Shown here: positions 28,965-35,993 of the stretch, in pieces | How the letters are laid out: the number at the start of each line of letters is the position of its first letter | How positions within the stretch are numbered: position 1 is the first letter of the stretch | Source of the DNA: Fontisubflavum oceani | Lineage (GTDB): Bacteria > Pseudomonadota > Alphaproteobacteria > Rhodobacterales > Rhodobacteraceae | Direction of reading: 5' to 3' | NCBI RefSeq assembly: GCF_030407165.1 | Contig: NZ_CP129111.1 | Span: forward strand, 3,224,001-3,288,000 | Length of the DNA: 64,000 nucleotides | The notes under the pieces: model-generated | Told to the model about the DNA's origin: nothing | The model's input: the letters and a program-made list of their open reading frames with translations, nothing else | The model's database searches: none | Position numbers and translations under genes: made by a program

Positions 28965-30032
28965 ATGCTGCGGGATTCCGATTTGATAGATGACCCGGTC
29001 GCCGAAGGGGTCGGCGGGCGGTTGAGAGTGCGAAAGTTGAGCTCCGGACAAAAGGCGGCCGTGATCGTTCGGCTGCTTCTGTCCGAAGATGTGGCATTGG
29101 CGTTGGACCGGTTGACCCCGCAACAACAAGAACGCCTCGCGCGATATATGGCCACGCTCAGCCATATCGATCGCGTGACATTGGCCAGTGTCGTGCAGGA
29201 GTTCACATCCGCGCTCGACAATCTCGCGCTCACATTTCCGGACGGTCTGCCGGACGCGCTCGCTTTGTTGGAGCCATATCTCTCCTCCAACGCCCGCGAC
29301 GGCTTGCTGGCCGAGGCGAACGCCAATGCTCCGGCTGATCCGTGGGCCCAACTCGCGGAGCTGGATGATGAGGAGCTCACACCGCTCATCGCCCAAGAAA
29401 GTGCCGAAGTGTGCTCAATCTTGCTCTCAAAGCTCGACGTCGCGCGCGCCGCGACCCTGCTTGGCAAGATGCCCGAGGATCGGGCCGAAGTGATTGCCCA
29501 TGCCGTTTCGCTCACCGGCACAGTCTCCCCCGAAATGGTGGACCGGATCGGCGCGACCTTACTTACCCAGCTTGAAAACAAACCCAAGGCCGCCTTTAAC
29601 GACAGCGCTGTCGACCGGATCGGCGCAATCTTGAATGCCGCTTCAGGCTCGATCCGCGACGCCATCATGGACGGGCTTGAAACGCGCGACGCCAGCTTTG
29701 CCGAAGCCGTTCGCAAGGCGATCTTTACCTTTGACCATATTCCAAAGCGCCTGAAACCGACGGATGTGCCCAAGGTTTTGCGCCAGATCGACCCGGAAAG
29801 AACCGTCGTCGCCTTCGCTTCGGGCATGGTGGAATCCCCCATCGCCGTCGAGTTCCTGTTCGAAAACATGTCAAAACGGATGGCCGAACAACTGCGCGAA
29901 GAGGCCGAAACATTCGGCACGCCCCGGCTTAGAGAGGGCGAGGCGGCGATGGCCGAAATTGTCACTGCGATCCGCGAATTGCAGGAGGCCGGTGTAATCA
30001 CATTGATCCCGCAGGACGAGGAAGAGGAGTAG
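28965..30032 (+). CDS. fliG: Flagellar motor switch protein FliG (orphan copy)
   Basis: 355 residues. FliG sits in the C-ring, binds the MS ring and MotA, and sets rotation direction. The N-terminal part KLSSGQKAAVIVRLLLSEDV matches the FliG LTGxQKAAxLLxxLG opening. The C-terminal domain has TFDHIPKRLKPTDVPKVLRQ, IDPERTVVAFASG, and the torque helix region NMSKRMAEQLREEAETFG then TPRLREGEAAMAEIVTAIRE, aligned with canonical FliG. The middle domain is more diverged. No other flagellar gene is near. The C-terminal similarity is good; divergence may mean a Rhodobacteraceae-specific form. Confidence 0.82.
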   Translation: MLRDSDLIDDPVAEGVGGRLRVRKLSSGQKAAVIVRLLLSEDVALALDRLTPQQQERLARYMATLSHIDRVTLASVVQEFTSALDNLALTFPDGLPDALALLEPYLSSNARDGLLAEANANAPADPWAQLAELDDEELTPLIAQESAEVCSILLSKLDVARAATLLGKMPEDRAEVIAHAVSLTGTVSPEMVDRIGATLLTQLENKPKAAFNDSAVDRIGAILNAASGSIRDAIMDGLETRDASFAEAVRKAIFTFDHIPKRLKPTDVPKVLRQIDPERTVVAFASGMVESPIAVEFLFENMSKRMAEQLREEAETFGTPRLREGEAAMAEIVTAIRELQEAGVITLIPQDEEEE

Positions 30033-30083
30033 CCGCCGCCCGTCTCGCGCCCTATCTTGGATCGGGCAACGGAAAGGCAGCGC

Positions 30084-31097
30084 ATGGTCCTCACCTTCAC
30101 CGATCGTGGCATCTACTGCCCGGCAGGCGATTTCTATATCGACCCCTGGCGACCGGTGGAGCGCGCCTTGATCACCCATGGCCATGCCGATCATGCGCGC
30201 GCCGGTCACCAAGCCTACCTGGCAACCAAGAGCGCAGCCCCGGTTCTGCGCCACCGGTTGGGTGATATTCCCTTAAAAACAATCACCTATGGCGAGACCC
30301 GCCAGATCGGCGGCGCAACCGTCAGCTTTCACCCCGCCGGCCATGTCCCGGGCTCGGCCCAGATCCGTGTCGAGGTGGCGGGCGAGGTTTGGGTCGCGTC
30401 GGGTGATTACAAAACCATTGATGACGGGCTGTCGGAACCGTTCGAGCCCGTCCGCTGCCACACATTCATCACTGAAAGCACCTTTGGACTGCCGATCTAT
30501 AGCTGGCCCGACCAAGCCAGCTTGGCGCAAGAAATCAACGCCTGGTGGGCGGAAAATGCCGCCGCCGGGCGCGCCTCCTTCTTGGGATGTTATTCCCTTG
30601 GCAAGGCGCAGCGGGTCTTGCGCCTGCTGGACCCGGCCATCGCCCCGATCCTGACCCATGGCGCGATTGAGGCGACCAATCAGGTGATCCGCGCCCAGGG
30701 CCTGTCTCTGCCGGAGACGACCCATGTCACCCCCGATCTCGACGCGAAAGCCTCTCCCGGCGCGATGGTCATCGCCCCGCCCTCGGCGCTCGGCTCGGCC
30801 TGGATGCGCCGCTTTGGGGCGGCTTCGACCGGCTTCGCCTCGGGCTGGATGCGGCTTCGCGGTGTGCGCCGCCGCCGCGCCGCCGACAGGGGCTTTGTGA
30901 TCTCGGATCATGCTGACTGGAATGGGCTGAACGCCGCCGTTGAAGCCACTGGTGCAGAACGGGTTTTTGTCACCCACGGCTATACCGCTCAGTTCTCTCG
31001 TTGGCTGACCGAACAAGGTTATGACGCGGGCATTGTTGAGACCGATTACGGCGGTGAAACGCTTGATGACACACAGGATGCGGAGGTCACCGAATGA
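30084..31097 (+). CDS. Ligase-associated DNA exonuclease (metallo-beta-lactamase fold)
   Basis: 337 residues from ATG 30084 (MVLTFTDRGIYCPAGDFYID) after GGAAAGG. The MBL fold motifs are ALITHGHADHARAGH (HxHxDH), the later HPAGHVPGSAQI and SGDYKTID, and C-terminal FVISDHADWNGL and RVFVTHGYTAQF, typical of the beta-CASP nuclease branch. It belongs to the ligase-associated exonuclease family encoded next to ATP-dependent DNA ligases. It overlaps the next gene by four bases (ATGA) and forms a three-gene operon ending with the ligase. Confidence 0.9.
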   Translation: MVLTFTDRGIYCPAGDFYIDPWRPVERALITHGHADHARAGHQAYLATKSAAPVLRHRLGDIPLKTITYGETRQIGGATVSFHPAGHVPGSAQIRVEVAGEVWVASGDYKTIDDGLSEPFEPVRCHTFITESTFGLPIYSWPDQASLAQEINAWWAENAAAGRASFLGCYSLGKAQRVLRLLDPAIAPILTHGAIEATNQVIRAQGLSLPETTHVTPDLDAKASPGAMVIAPPSALGSAWMRRFGAASTGFASGWMRLRGVRRRRAADRGFVISDHADWNGLNAAVEATGAERVFVTHGYTAQFSRWLTEQGYDAGIVETDYGGETLDDTQDAEVTE

Positions 31098-31777
31098 TCC
31101 GGCAATTCGGCCTCGCCCTGACCCTGATGGTCACCGCAGCCCCCGCACTCGCACAAGAGTTCTGCTTCTGCCTGCGCTGCACCATCGGCACCCATCGCAG
31201 CTTCTCCCCGGAAACCGAGGCGATGTCGCCCACCGTGCCCCGCGGCCTCTGCACCGTGTCTGAACGCATCTTCCCCGGCGCGGCCGACCCGCAGCTTGGC
31301 GACGTGATCCTCTACACCCATCAGACCCAAGGCCGGATCGAGATGGCGCGTGTCATCGCCCTGCCCGGCCAGACCGTTCAGATGATCGGCGGCCTTCTCC
31401 ATATCGACGCCACGCCAGTGACGACAACGCCCCTCCCGCCACTCACCATCCAGCGCCGAGCGGACGCCACCGGTGCCTTGCCCACCTGCCCTGCCGAGAC
31501 ACCTGACACCGCTCCAACATGTGACATCCCGCAAAACCTGGAAACGCTGCCCAACGGTGCCAGCTATCCGATTCTGAACCTGACCGAGGGGCATCGCTTC
31601 GATGATACACCCCTGCTCACCGTCCCAGAGGATCACGTCTTCACCCTTGGCGATCATCGCGACCTCGCGCGCGACAGTCGGGTCAGCCTCTCGCGCGGTG
31701 GGCCCGGCTTCATCGGTCTGCATCTGATCCTCGGCACGTTGGAGACCCCCGTGCCCTATCAGACAGCGCCCGAATGA
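31094..31777 (+). CDS. Signal-peptidase-I-like secreted protein lacking the catalytic dyad
   Basis: 227 residues. N-terminal signal peptide MIRQFGLALTLMVTAAPALA. The mature part follows peptidase S26 order: box B EAMSPTVPRG (43-50), box C LGDVILYTH, box D MARVIALPGQTV (84-95), box E LGDHRDLARDSRVS near the end. In active type I signal peptidases box B is S-M-x-P-T and box D is K-R-V-x-G-L-P-G-D. Here the Ser position is Ala43 and the Lys position is Ala85, so it should be inactive. A Cys-rich N-terminus (FCFCLRC) is also odd. It is translationally coupled (ATGA) to the exonuclease and the ligase. Role unknown. Confidence 0.78.
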   Translation: MIRQFGLALTLMVTAAPALAQEFCFCLRCTIGTHRSFSPETEAMSPTVPRGLCTVSERIFPGAADPQLGDVILYTHQTQGRIEMARVIALPGQTVQMIGGLLHIDATPVTTTPLPPLTIQRRADATGALPTCPAETPDTAPTCDIPQNLETLPNGASYPILNLTEGHRFDDTPLLTVPEDHVFTLGDHRDLARDSRVSLSRGGPGFIGLHLILGTLETPVPYQTAPE

Positions 31778-33366
31778 ACCGTTTCGCCGCCCTCTTCACC
31801 GCGCTGGACCAAACCACCAAAACCAGCGTCAAGACTGCGGCCCTCGCCGCCTATTTCCGCGACGCGCCCGATGATGACAAACTCTGGACCATCGCGCTGC
31901 TCTCTGGCCGCCGACCACGCCGAACCGTGACCACAACCAAACTCCGCGAATGGGCCGCAGAAGTGGCCGACATCCCGCTATGGCTGTTCGAGGAGTGTTA
32001 CCCCGTCGTGGGCGATCTCAGCGAGACCATCGCGCTCGTGCTGCCCCCCGCGACCCAGACCAGCGACCACTCGCTCACCCATTGGATCACCACCCTCCGC
32101 AGCCTCGACAAGGCGGAGGAAGAGGAGAAAAAGGCCGGGATCACAGCGGCTTGGGATCAGCTGCCGCCAACAGAGCGTTTTGTGTTCAACAAACTGATCA
32201 CCGGCGGTTGGCGCATGGGGGTGAGCCAGAAACTGATGACCCGGGCGCTGGCCCAGGCCACGGGTATGGATGAACCCGATCTGACCCATCGGCTGATGGG
32301 CAATTGGACGCCCGAGACCACCAGCTATCACGCCTTGATCGAGACGCCGGACCCGAACGCCGATCTCTCCCGCCCCTACCCGTTCTACCTGGCCTATCAA
32401 CTGGATGGCGCGCCCGAAGCCCTCGGCCCGGTCAGCGATTGGCTGGCCGAGCGGAAATGGGATGGTATTCGCGGCCAGTTCATCTTGCGCGAAGGACAGC
32501 ATTTCCTCTGGTCGCGCGGCGAAGAGCTGATGACCGATCGCTTTCCGGAATTGGCGCAACTGAAGGACTTCCTACCTGATGGCACGGTGATCGATGCAGA
32601 GGTCTTGGCCTTCGCCGATGAAAAACCGCTGCCCTTTGCCCGGCTGCAACCCCGGATCGGCCGCAAAACCGTGCCGAAAAAACTGCTGGCCGAGGTCCCG
32701 GTGATCCTGATGGCCTATGACCTCTTGGAAAAAGACGGCGTCGATATCCGCGCGCAGCCCTTGGCGGATCGCCGCGCCGCGCTGGAGACGATCATCGCCG
32801 ATCTGCCGCCTGGGTCGCCGCTGCGCCTCTCCGCAGCTGTGCCGGCAACCGACTGGCCCGATCTGACCGCCGCGCGCGAGATCAGCCGCGAGGTGGGCGC
32901 CGAGGGTCTGATGCTGAAGCGCCTATCCGCGCCCTATCTCTCGGGCCGAAAGAAAGGCGATTGGTGGAAATGGAAAGTCGATCCGCTGACCATCGACGCG
33001 GTGATGATCTATGCCCAAGCCGGATCGGGCCGCCGCGCGACGCTTTACACCGATTTCACCTTCGCGGTCTGGAAGGGTAATGATCTGGTGCCTTTCACCA
33101 AGGCCTATTCCGGCCTAACCGACGCCGAGTTTCGCGAAATCACAGCTTGGGTGCGCAAAAACACCCTGGAACGGTTTGGCCCGGTCCGCGCGGTCACCCC
33201 GCAACATGTGTTCGAGATCGCGTTTGAGGGCATTCAGGCCAGCCCGCGGCACAAATCCGGCGTCGCGCTCCGCTTCCCCCGCATGGCCCGCTGGCGCAAG
33301 GATAAGCCCGTGCAAGAGGCCAATACCTTCGAGGATTTGCAAGAGATGTTGCGGCTCTACGGCTAG
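31774..33366 (+). CDS. ATP-dependent DNA ligase (cisplatin-resistance family)
   Basis: 530 residues. Seals nicks using ATP. Order: N-terminal helical DNA-binding domain (residues 1-200), nucleotidyltransferase core with K228 in LAERKWDGIRGQ (motif I, KxDG), motif III VIDAEVLAF, motif IV AEGLMLKRL, motif V WWKWKVDPLTIDAV, then an OB fold ending SGVALRFPRMARWRKDK (motif VI). This is the bacterial non-LigD, LigB/LigC-like family found with an exonuclease and usually a Lhr-type helicase and an MPE phosphoesterase. Those two partners are not in this window. It overlaps the SPase-like gene by four bases. Confidence 0.94.
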   Translation: MNRFAALFTALDQTTKTSVKTAALAAYFRDAPDDDKLWTIALLSGRRPRRTVTTTKLREWAAEVADIPLWLFEECYPVVGDLSETIALVLPPATQTSDHSLTHWITTLRSLDKAEEEEKKAGITAAWDQLPPTERFVFNKLITGGWRMGVSQKLMTRALAQATGMDEPDLTHRLMGNWTPETTSYHALIETPDPNADLSRPYPFYLAYQLDGAPEALGPVSDWLAERKWDGIRGQFILREGQHFLWSRGEELMTDRFPELAQLKDFLPDGTVIDAEVLAFADEKPLPFARLQPRIGRKTVPKKLLAEVPVILMAYDLLEKDGVDIRAQPLADRRAALETIIADLPPGSPLRLSAAVPATDWPDLTAAREISREVGAEGLMLKRLSAPYLSGRKKGDWWKWKVDPLTIDAVMIYAQAGSGRRATLYTDFTFAVWKGNDLVPFTKAYSGLTDAEFREITAWVRKNTLERFGPVRAVTPQHVFEIAFEGIQASPRHKSGVALRFPRMARWRKDKPVQEANTFEDLQEMLRLYG

Positions 33367-33418
33367 CGTCTCAACCCCCAAGCCGAGATCGGCAAAGACA
33401 CGCTGGCAACCGCACGCC

Positions 33419-33449
33419 TTGCCCGAAACCCCCAAAACTATGCTACACT
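33419..33449 (+). promoter_or_regulatory. Possible sigma-70 promoter for the 60-residue gene
   Basis: TTGCCC at 33419-33424 and an extended -10, TGCTACACT at 33441-33449, are spaced 19 bp and precede the 33496 gene, whose ATG has an AGGAGGAGAG ribosome site. This is a weak but coherent promoter candidate. Confidence 0.35.
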
Positions 33450-33495
33450 GAATCCCCGAGGGACCTTCTCAACACCAAAACAGGAGGAGAGACCA

Positions 33496-33678
33496 ATGAA
33501 GATGAACGAAATCATCGCTTATGCCCGCTCACTCTATCGCGCCCATGGCGACAGAGCGGAAGCCGAGGCGGCGCAGCGGGTTCTGGTCGAGGAAGCCGCC
33601 GGTCGCGCAGACCAGGCCGAAACCTGGCGTCGCATTCGCCGCGCGATTCATGAGGCCAGAGGGCCCCGCGCCACCTAA
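33496..33678 (+). CDS. 60-residue conserved small protein
   Basis: MKMNEIIAYARSLYRAHGDR and then mostly alpha-helical, Ala/Arg/Glu-rich sequence (AEAEAAQRVLVEEAAGRADQ, ETWRRIRRAIHEARG). It is soluble and has no signal. A very strong ribosome site (AGGAGGAGAG) precedes the start. Short proteins of this kind, ending in an RIRxAI helix, are conserved in Rhodobacteraceae from memory; function unknown. It overlaps the convergent HIT gene by four bases. Confidence 0.75.
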   Translation: MKMNEIIAYARSLYRAHGDRAEAEAAQRVLVEEAAGRADQAETWRRIRRAIHEARGPRAT

Positions 33679-34094
33679 CCGGCCAAGGCGTCGCGGATTT
33701 TCTCCGCATGCGCCGCGATCACCGCGTGGTCGCCCATCTTGCCCGGCGGGCGCAGCGACACGCCCGCGTGGCGGGGTAAGATATGGAAATGCAGGTGGAA
33801 CACCTCCTGCCCGCCTGCCGCCTCATTGAACTGCTGCAGGGTCACGCCCTCGGCCTCGAACGCCGCCATGACCGCATGGCTGATCTTCTGAACCGTCGCC
33901 ATGCAGGCCGCCAATTGCTCCGGCGTGGCATCAAGGATATTCCGCGCCGCGCTGCGCGGGATCACCAAGACATGCCCATCTGCGCGCGGCATGATATCCA
34001 TCAAAGCGACGGTGTCGTCATCTTCATAGACCCGCTCGGATGGCAGATCGCCGCTGAGGATTTTCGCAAAAACATTGTCTGGATCATAGGTCAT
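33675..34094 (-). CDS. HIT family nucleotide-binding protein
   Basis: 139 residues. It has the histidine-triad motif FHLHFHILPRH (H100, H102, H104), the typical N-terminus DNVFAKILSGDLPSERVYED and the GHVLVIPRSAARNILD strand. HIT (HINT-type) proteins hydrolyse purine-nucleotide phosphoramidates such as adenosine 5'-monophosphoramidate. It is cytoplasmic, and its stop overlaps the convergent small gene by four bases. It lies 72 bp from the stop of the PuuD-like gene and reads in the same direction, so a shared transcript is possible. Confidence 0.94.
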   Translation of the reverse strand: MTYDPDNVFAKILSGDLPSERVYEDDDTVALMDIMPRADGHVLVIPRSAARNILDATPEQLAACMATVQKISHAVMAAFEAEGVTLQQFNEAAGGQEVFHLHFHILPRHAGVSLRPPGKMGDHAVIAAHAEKIRDALAG

Positions 34095-34166
34095 TCATGC
34101 AGCCCTCGATGTTCAAGCCTCGGCCCAATCCGACCGTTTGGCTCAGACATAAACCAACGATAGAGC

Positions 34167-34946
34167 TTAGGCCACATCCGCGACCGAAACCGGGCGGCGC
34201 CCCGCCGCCCAAGCCGCCGCCGCCGCGCCAAACGCCTCGAACAAGGGGCGCGAGACCGGGTCTTCGGCGGCGCGATATTCCGGATGCCACTGCACCGACA
34301 GTGTGAAACCCGGCGCATCTGCCACATAGATCGCCTCGGGCGTGCCATCATCGGCATGGCCATCAATGATCACCCGAGAGCCGGCCGTCTTGATCCCCTG
34401 CCCATGTAGCGTGTTGGTCATCACCTCACGTGCGCCCATCAAGCGATGGAACGGGCCACCTTCCGTAAAGGTCACTTTGTGGCGGATCTCGAATTTCTCA
34501 TCGAGCGTCCCGTCGGGTGGCATCCGATGGTTCATCCGCCCCGGCAAATCCCGGATCTCTGGGTAAAGCGTGCCGCCCAAGGCCACATTGACCTCCTGGA
34601 ACCCGCGACAGACGCCCAAAATCGGCTGTCCGCACGCGACACACGCCCGGATCAGCGGCAAGGCCACGGCATCCCGCGCCCTGTCGAACGCGCCATGGGC
34701 TTCGGTCTCTGCCTCGCCATATTCCTCCGGGTGCACATTGGGCCGCCCGCCGGTGAACAGAAACCCGTCACAGGTCTCCATCAACTCCTCGGTCGAGACA
34801 AAGCGCGGATCGGCCGGGATCAACATCGGCATGCCGCAGGAGACCTCGGCAATCGCGGCGGAGTTCATCGTCCCACCCGCATGGGTCGGATATTCATCAT
34901 TGATCAGGTGATGATTGCCGATGATGCCAATCACTGGGCGGGCCAT
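34167..34946 (-). CDS. Class I glutamine amidotransferase-like hydrolase (PuuD type)
   Basis: 259 residues from ATG 34946 (MARPVIGIIGNHHLIND). Catalytic Cys113 is in the nucleophile elbow GVCRGFQEVN and the His-x-Glu pair in SVQWHPEYRA. FLFTGGRPNVHPEEYG is the typical PuuD/Peptidase C26 loop. The family hydrolyses gamma-glutamyl compounds (gamma-glutamyl-GABA in E. coli putrescine use). No puu genes are near, so the substrate is uncertain. The upstream open frame overlaps another gene and was not used. Confidence 0.88.
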   Translation of the reverse strand: MARPVIGIIGNHHLINDEYPTHAGGTMNSAAIAEVSCGMPMLIPADPRFVSTEELMETCDGFLFTGGRPNVHPEEYGEAETEAHGAFDRARDAVALPLIRACVACGQPILGVCRGFQEVNVALGGTLYPEIRDLPGRMNHRMPPDGTLDEKFEIRHKVTFTEGGPFHRLMGAREVMTNTLHGQGIKTAGSRVIIDGHADDGTPEAIYVADAPGFTLSVQWHPEYRAAEDPVSRPLFEAFGAAAAAWAAGRRPVSVADVA

Positions 34947-35056
34947 GGTACCTCCGTCGCGCGTTGGCCTTCTATATAAGCCATCGACGCGTGAGGAAAC
35001 CCGCAGCCGTCGCAGATTCCGCTGTGCATCTGCGCACCTGCCCGCAAATTGGGCAC

Positions 35057-35434
35057 TTACGGCAGCCGTGCGGTGACTTCGATCTCGATTTTCATCCGCG
35101 CGTCCTGAAGGCCCGCAATGATCATCGTCGCCGCTGGCCGCGCCGCCCCCAGCCAAGCGCGGGTGACCGGCCAACAGGCCTCCCAATCACTGCCATCGGG
35201 CAAGATGTAATTGACCCGCACCACATCCGCCATTGAGGCGCCGGCCTCCGTTAACGCCTTGTCGATATTGCGGAAACACTGTTCGGACTGCACCGCAACA
35301 TCGTCACTGATCTCCATCGTGGCATAATCAAAGCCGGTGGTTCCGGCGACGAAGACCCACCCGTCACAGACAACCGCCCGCGAATAGCCGATCTCCGCCT
35401 CAAATGCCGACCCTGAGGAGATCCGCCGCTTCAC
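35057..35434 (-). CDS. RidA family protein (YjgF/YER057c/UK114)
   Basis: 125 residues. The fold is recognisable from SRAVVCDGWVFVAGTTGFDY, AVQSEQCFRNIDKALTEAGA, MADVVRVNYIL, and the C-terminal PAATMIIAGLQDARMKIEIE. Classical RidA deaminates reactive imines formed by PLP enzymes and has R(A/P)(A)xxxxVxxLxxxxxxxEIE; here the corresponding segment is RPAATMIIAGLQDARMKIEI, so the catalytic Arg (in GxxRP) is plausibly the one before PAAT. It overlaps the preceding gene by four bases and may form an operon with it. Confidence 0.9.
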   Translation of the reverse strand: MKRRISSGSAFEAEIGYSRAVVCDGWVFVAGTTGFDYATMEISDDVAVQSEQCFRNIDKALTEAGASMADVVRVNYILPDGSDWEACWPVTRAWLGAARPAATMIIAGLQDARMKIEIEVTARLP

Positions 35435-35856
35435 GCAGCGCCCTCAAGACCCGCCGCTGCGATGCCCGCCAGGGCCGCTTCTGCGTCATTGTCCGAAGTG
35501 TCACCTGTCACGCCAACGGCACCAATCACCGCGCCAGCGCCGTCTTTCACCAAAACACCGCCTGGTACCGGGATCATTTTGCCGCCCAATGCGCCATTGG
35601 CCGCCGCGATGAAATAGGCCTGTTCCTCGGCCCGCGCCATCTGCGCAGACCCCGGCATGCCCAACATCACCGCGCCATAAGCCTTCCCGCGCGCAATCTC
35701 AAACCGCCCCGGGCTCGCACCATCTTCGCGCTCAAACGCCAACACATGACCGCCCGCATCCAGCACCGCCACCGACAGGGGCTTCAACCCCATCGCACGG
35801 CCCTTCTCCAACGTACCGCGCACCACCGCCCGCGCCTGGTCCAGTGAAATCATCAT
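35431..35856 (-). CDS. GlcG/HbpS family heme-binding-like protein
   Basis: 141 residues (M1 or the M2 just after it). The family pattern is LKPLSVAVLDAGGHVLAFER, DGASPGRFEIARGKAYGAVM and GGVLVKDGAGAVIGAVGVTGD. Members include GlcG of the glycolate locus and HbpS, a secreted heme-binding protein; this copy has no signal. It lies downstream of malate synthase G (about 137 bp), echoing the glc locus association, and overlaps the RidA gene by four bases. Function is inferred only by family. Confidence 0.86.
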   Translation of the reverse strand: MMISLDQARAVVRGTLEKGRAMGLKPLSVAVLDAGGHVLAFEREDGASPGRFEIARGKAYGAVMLGMPGSAQMARAEEQAYFIAAANGALGGKMIPVPGGVLVKDGAGAVIGAVGVTGDTSDNDAEAALAGIAAAGLEGAA

Positions 35857-35893
35857 CTCATCTCCTTCAAGGTCGTCTCAGACGCCCTGCCTT

Positions 35894-35941
35894 CTCTGCT
35901 TCATAAATATCCCCGCCGGAGGCAGCCGGTCAAAGACCGGC
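35894..35941. repeat. Intergenic motif with a 7-bp hairpin between glcB and the GlcG-like gene
   Basis: CTCTGCTTCATAAATAT-CCCCGCCGGAGGC (35894-35923) is followed by the hairpin GCCGGTC-AAA-GACCGGC (35925-35941). A related copy of the first part occurs at 47914-47940. The hairpin lies 52 bases past the glcB stop and may help end its transcript, although no T-run follows on the minus strand. The motif is a family-type intergenic repeat in Rhodobacteraceae in my memory. Confidence 0.45.
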
Positions 35942-35993
35942 CAGCGCCTGCCAAGGGCTCCCGAATGGGGGCACGCGGCGGGCGCTCCCCCGC

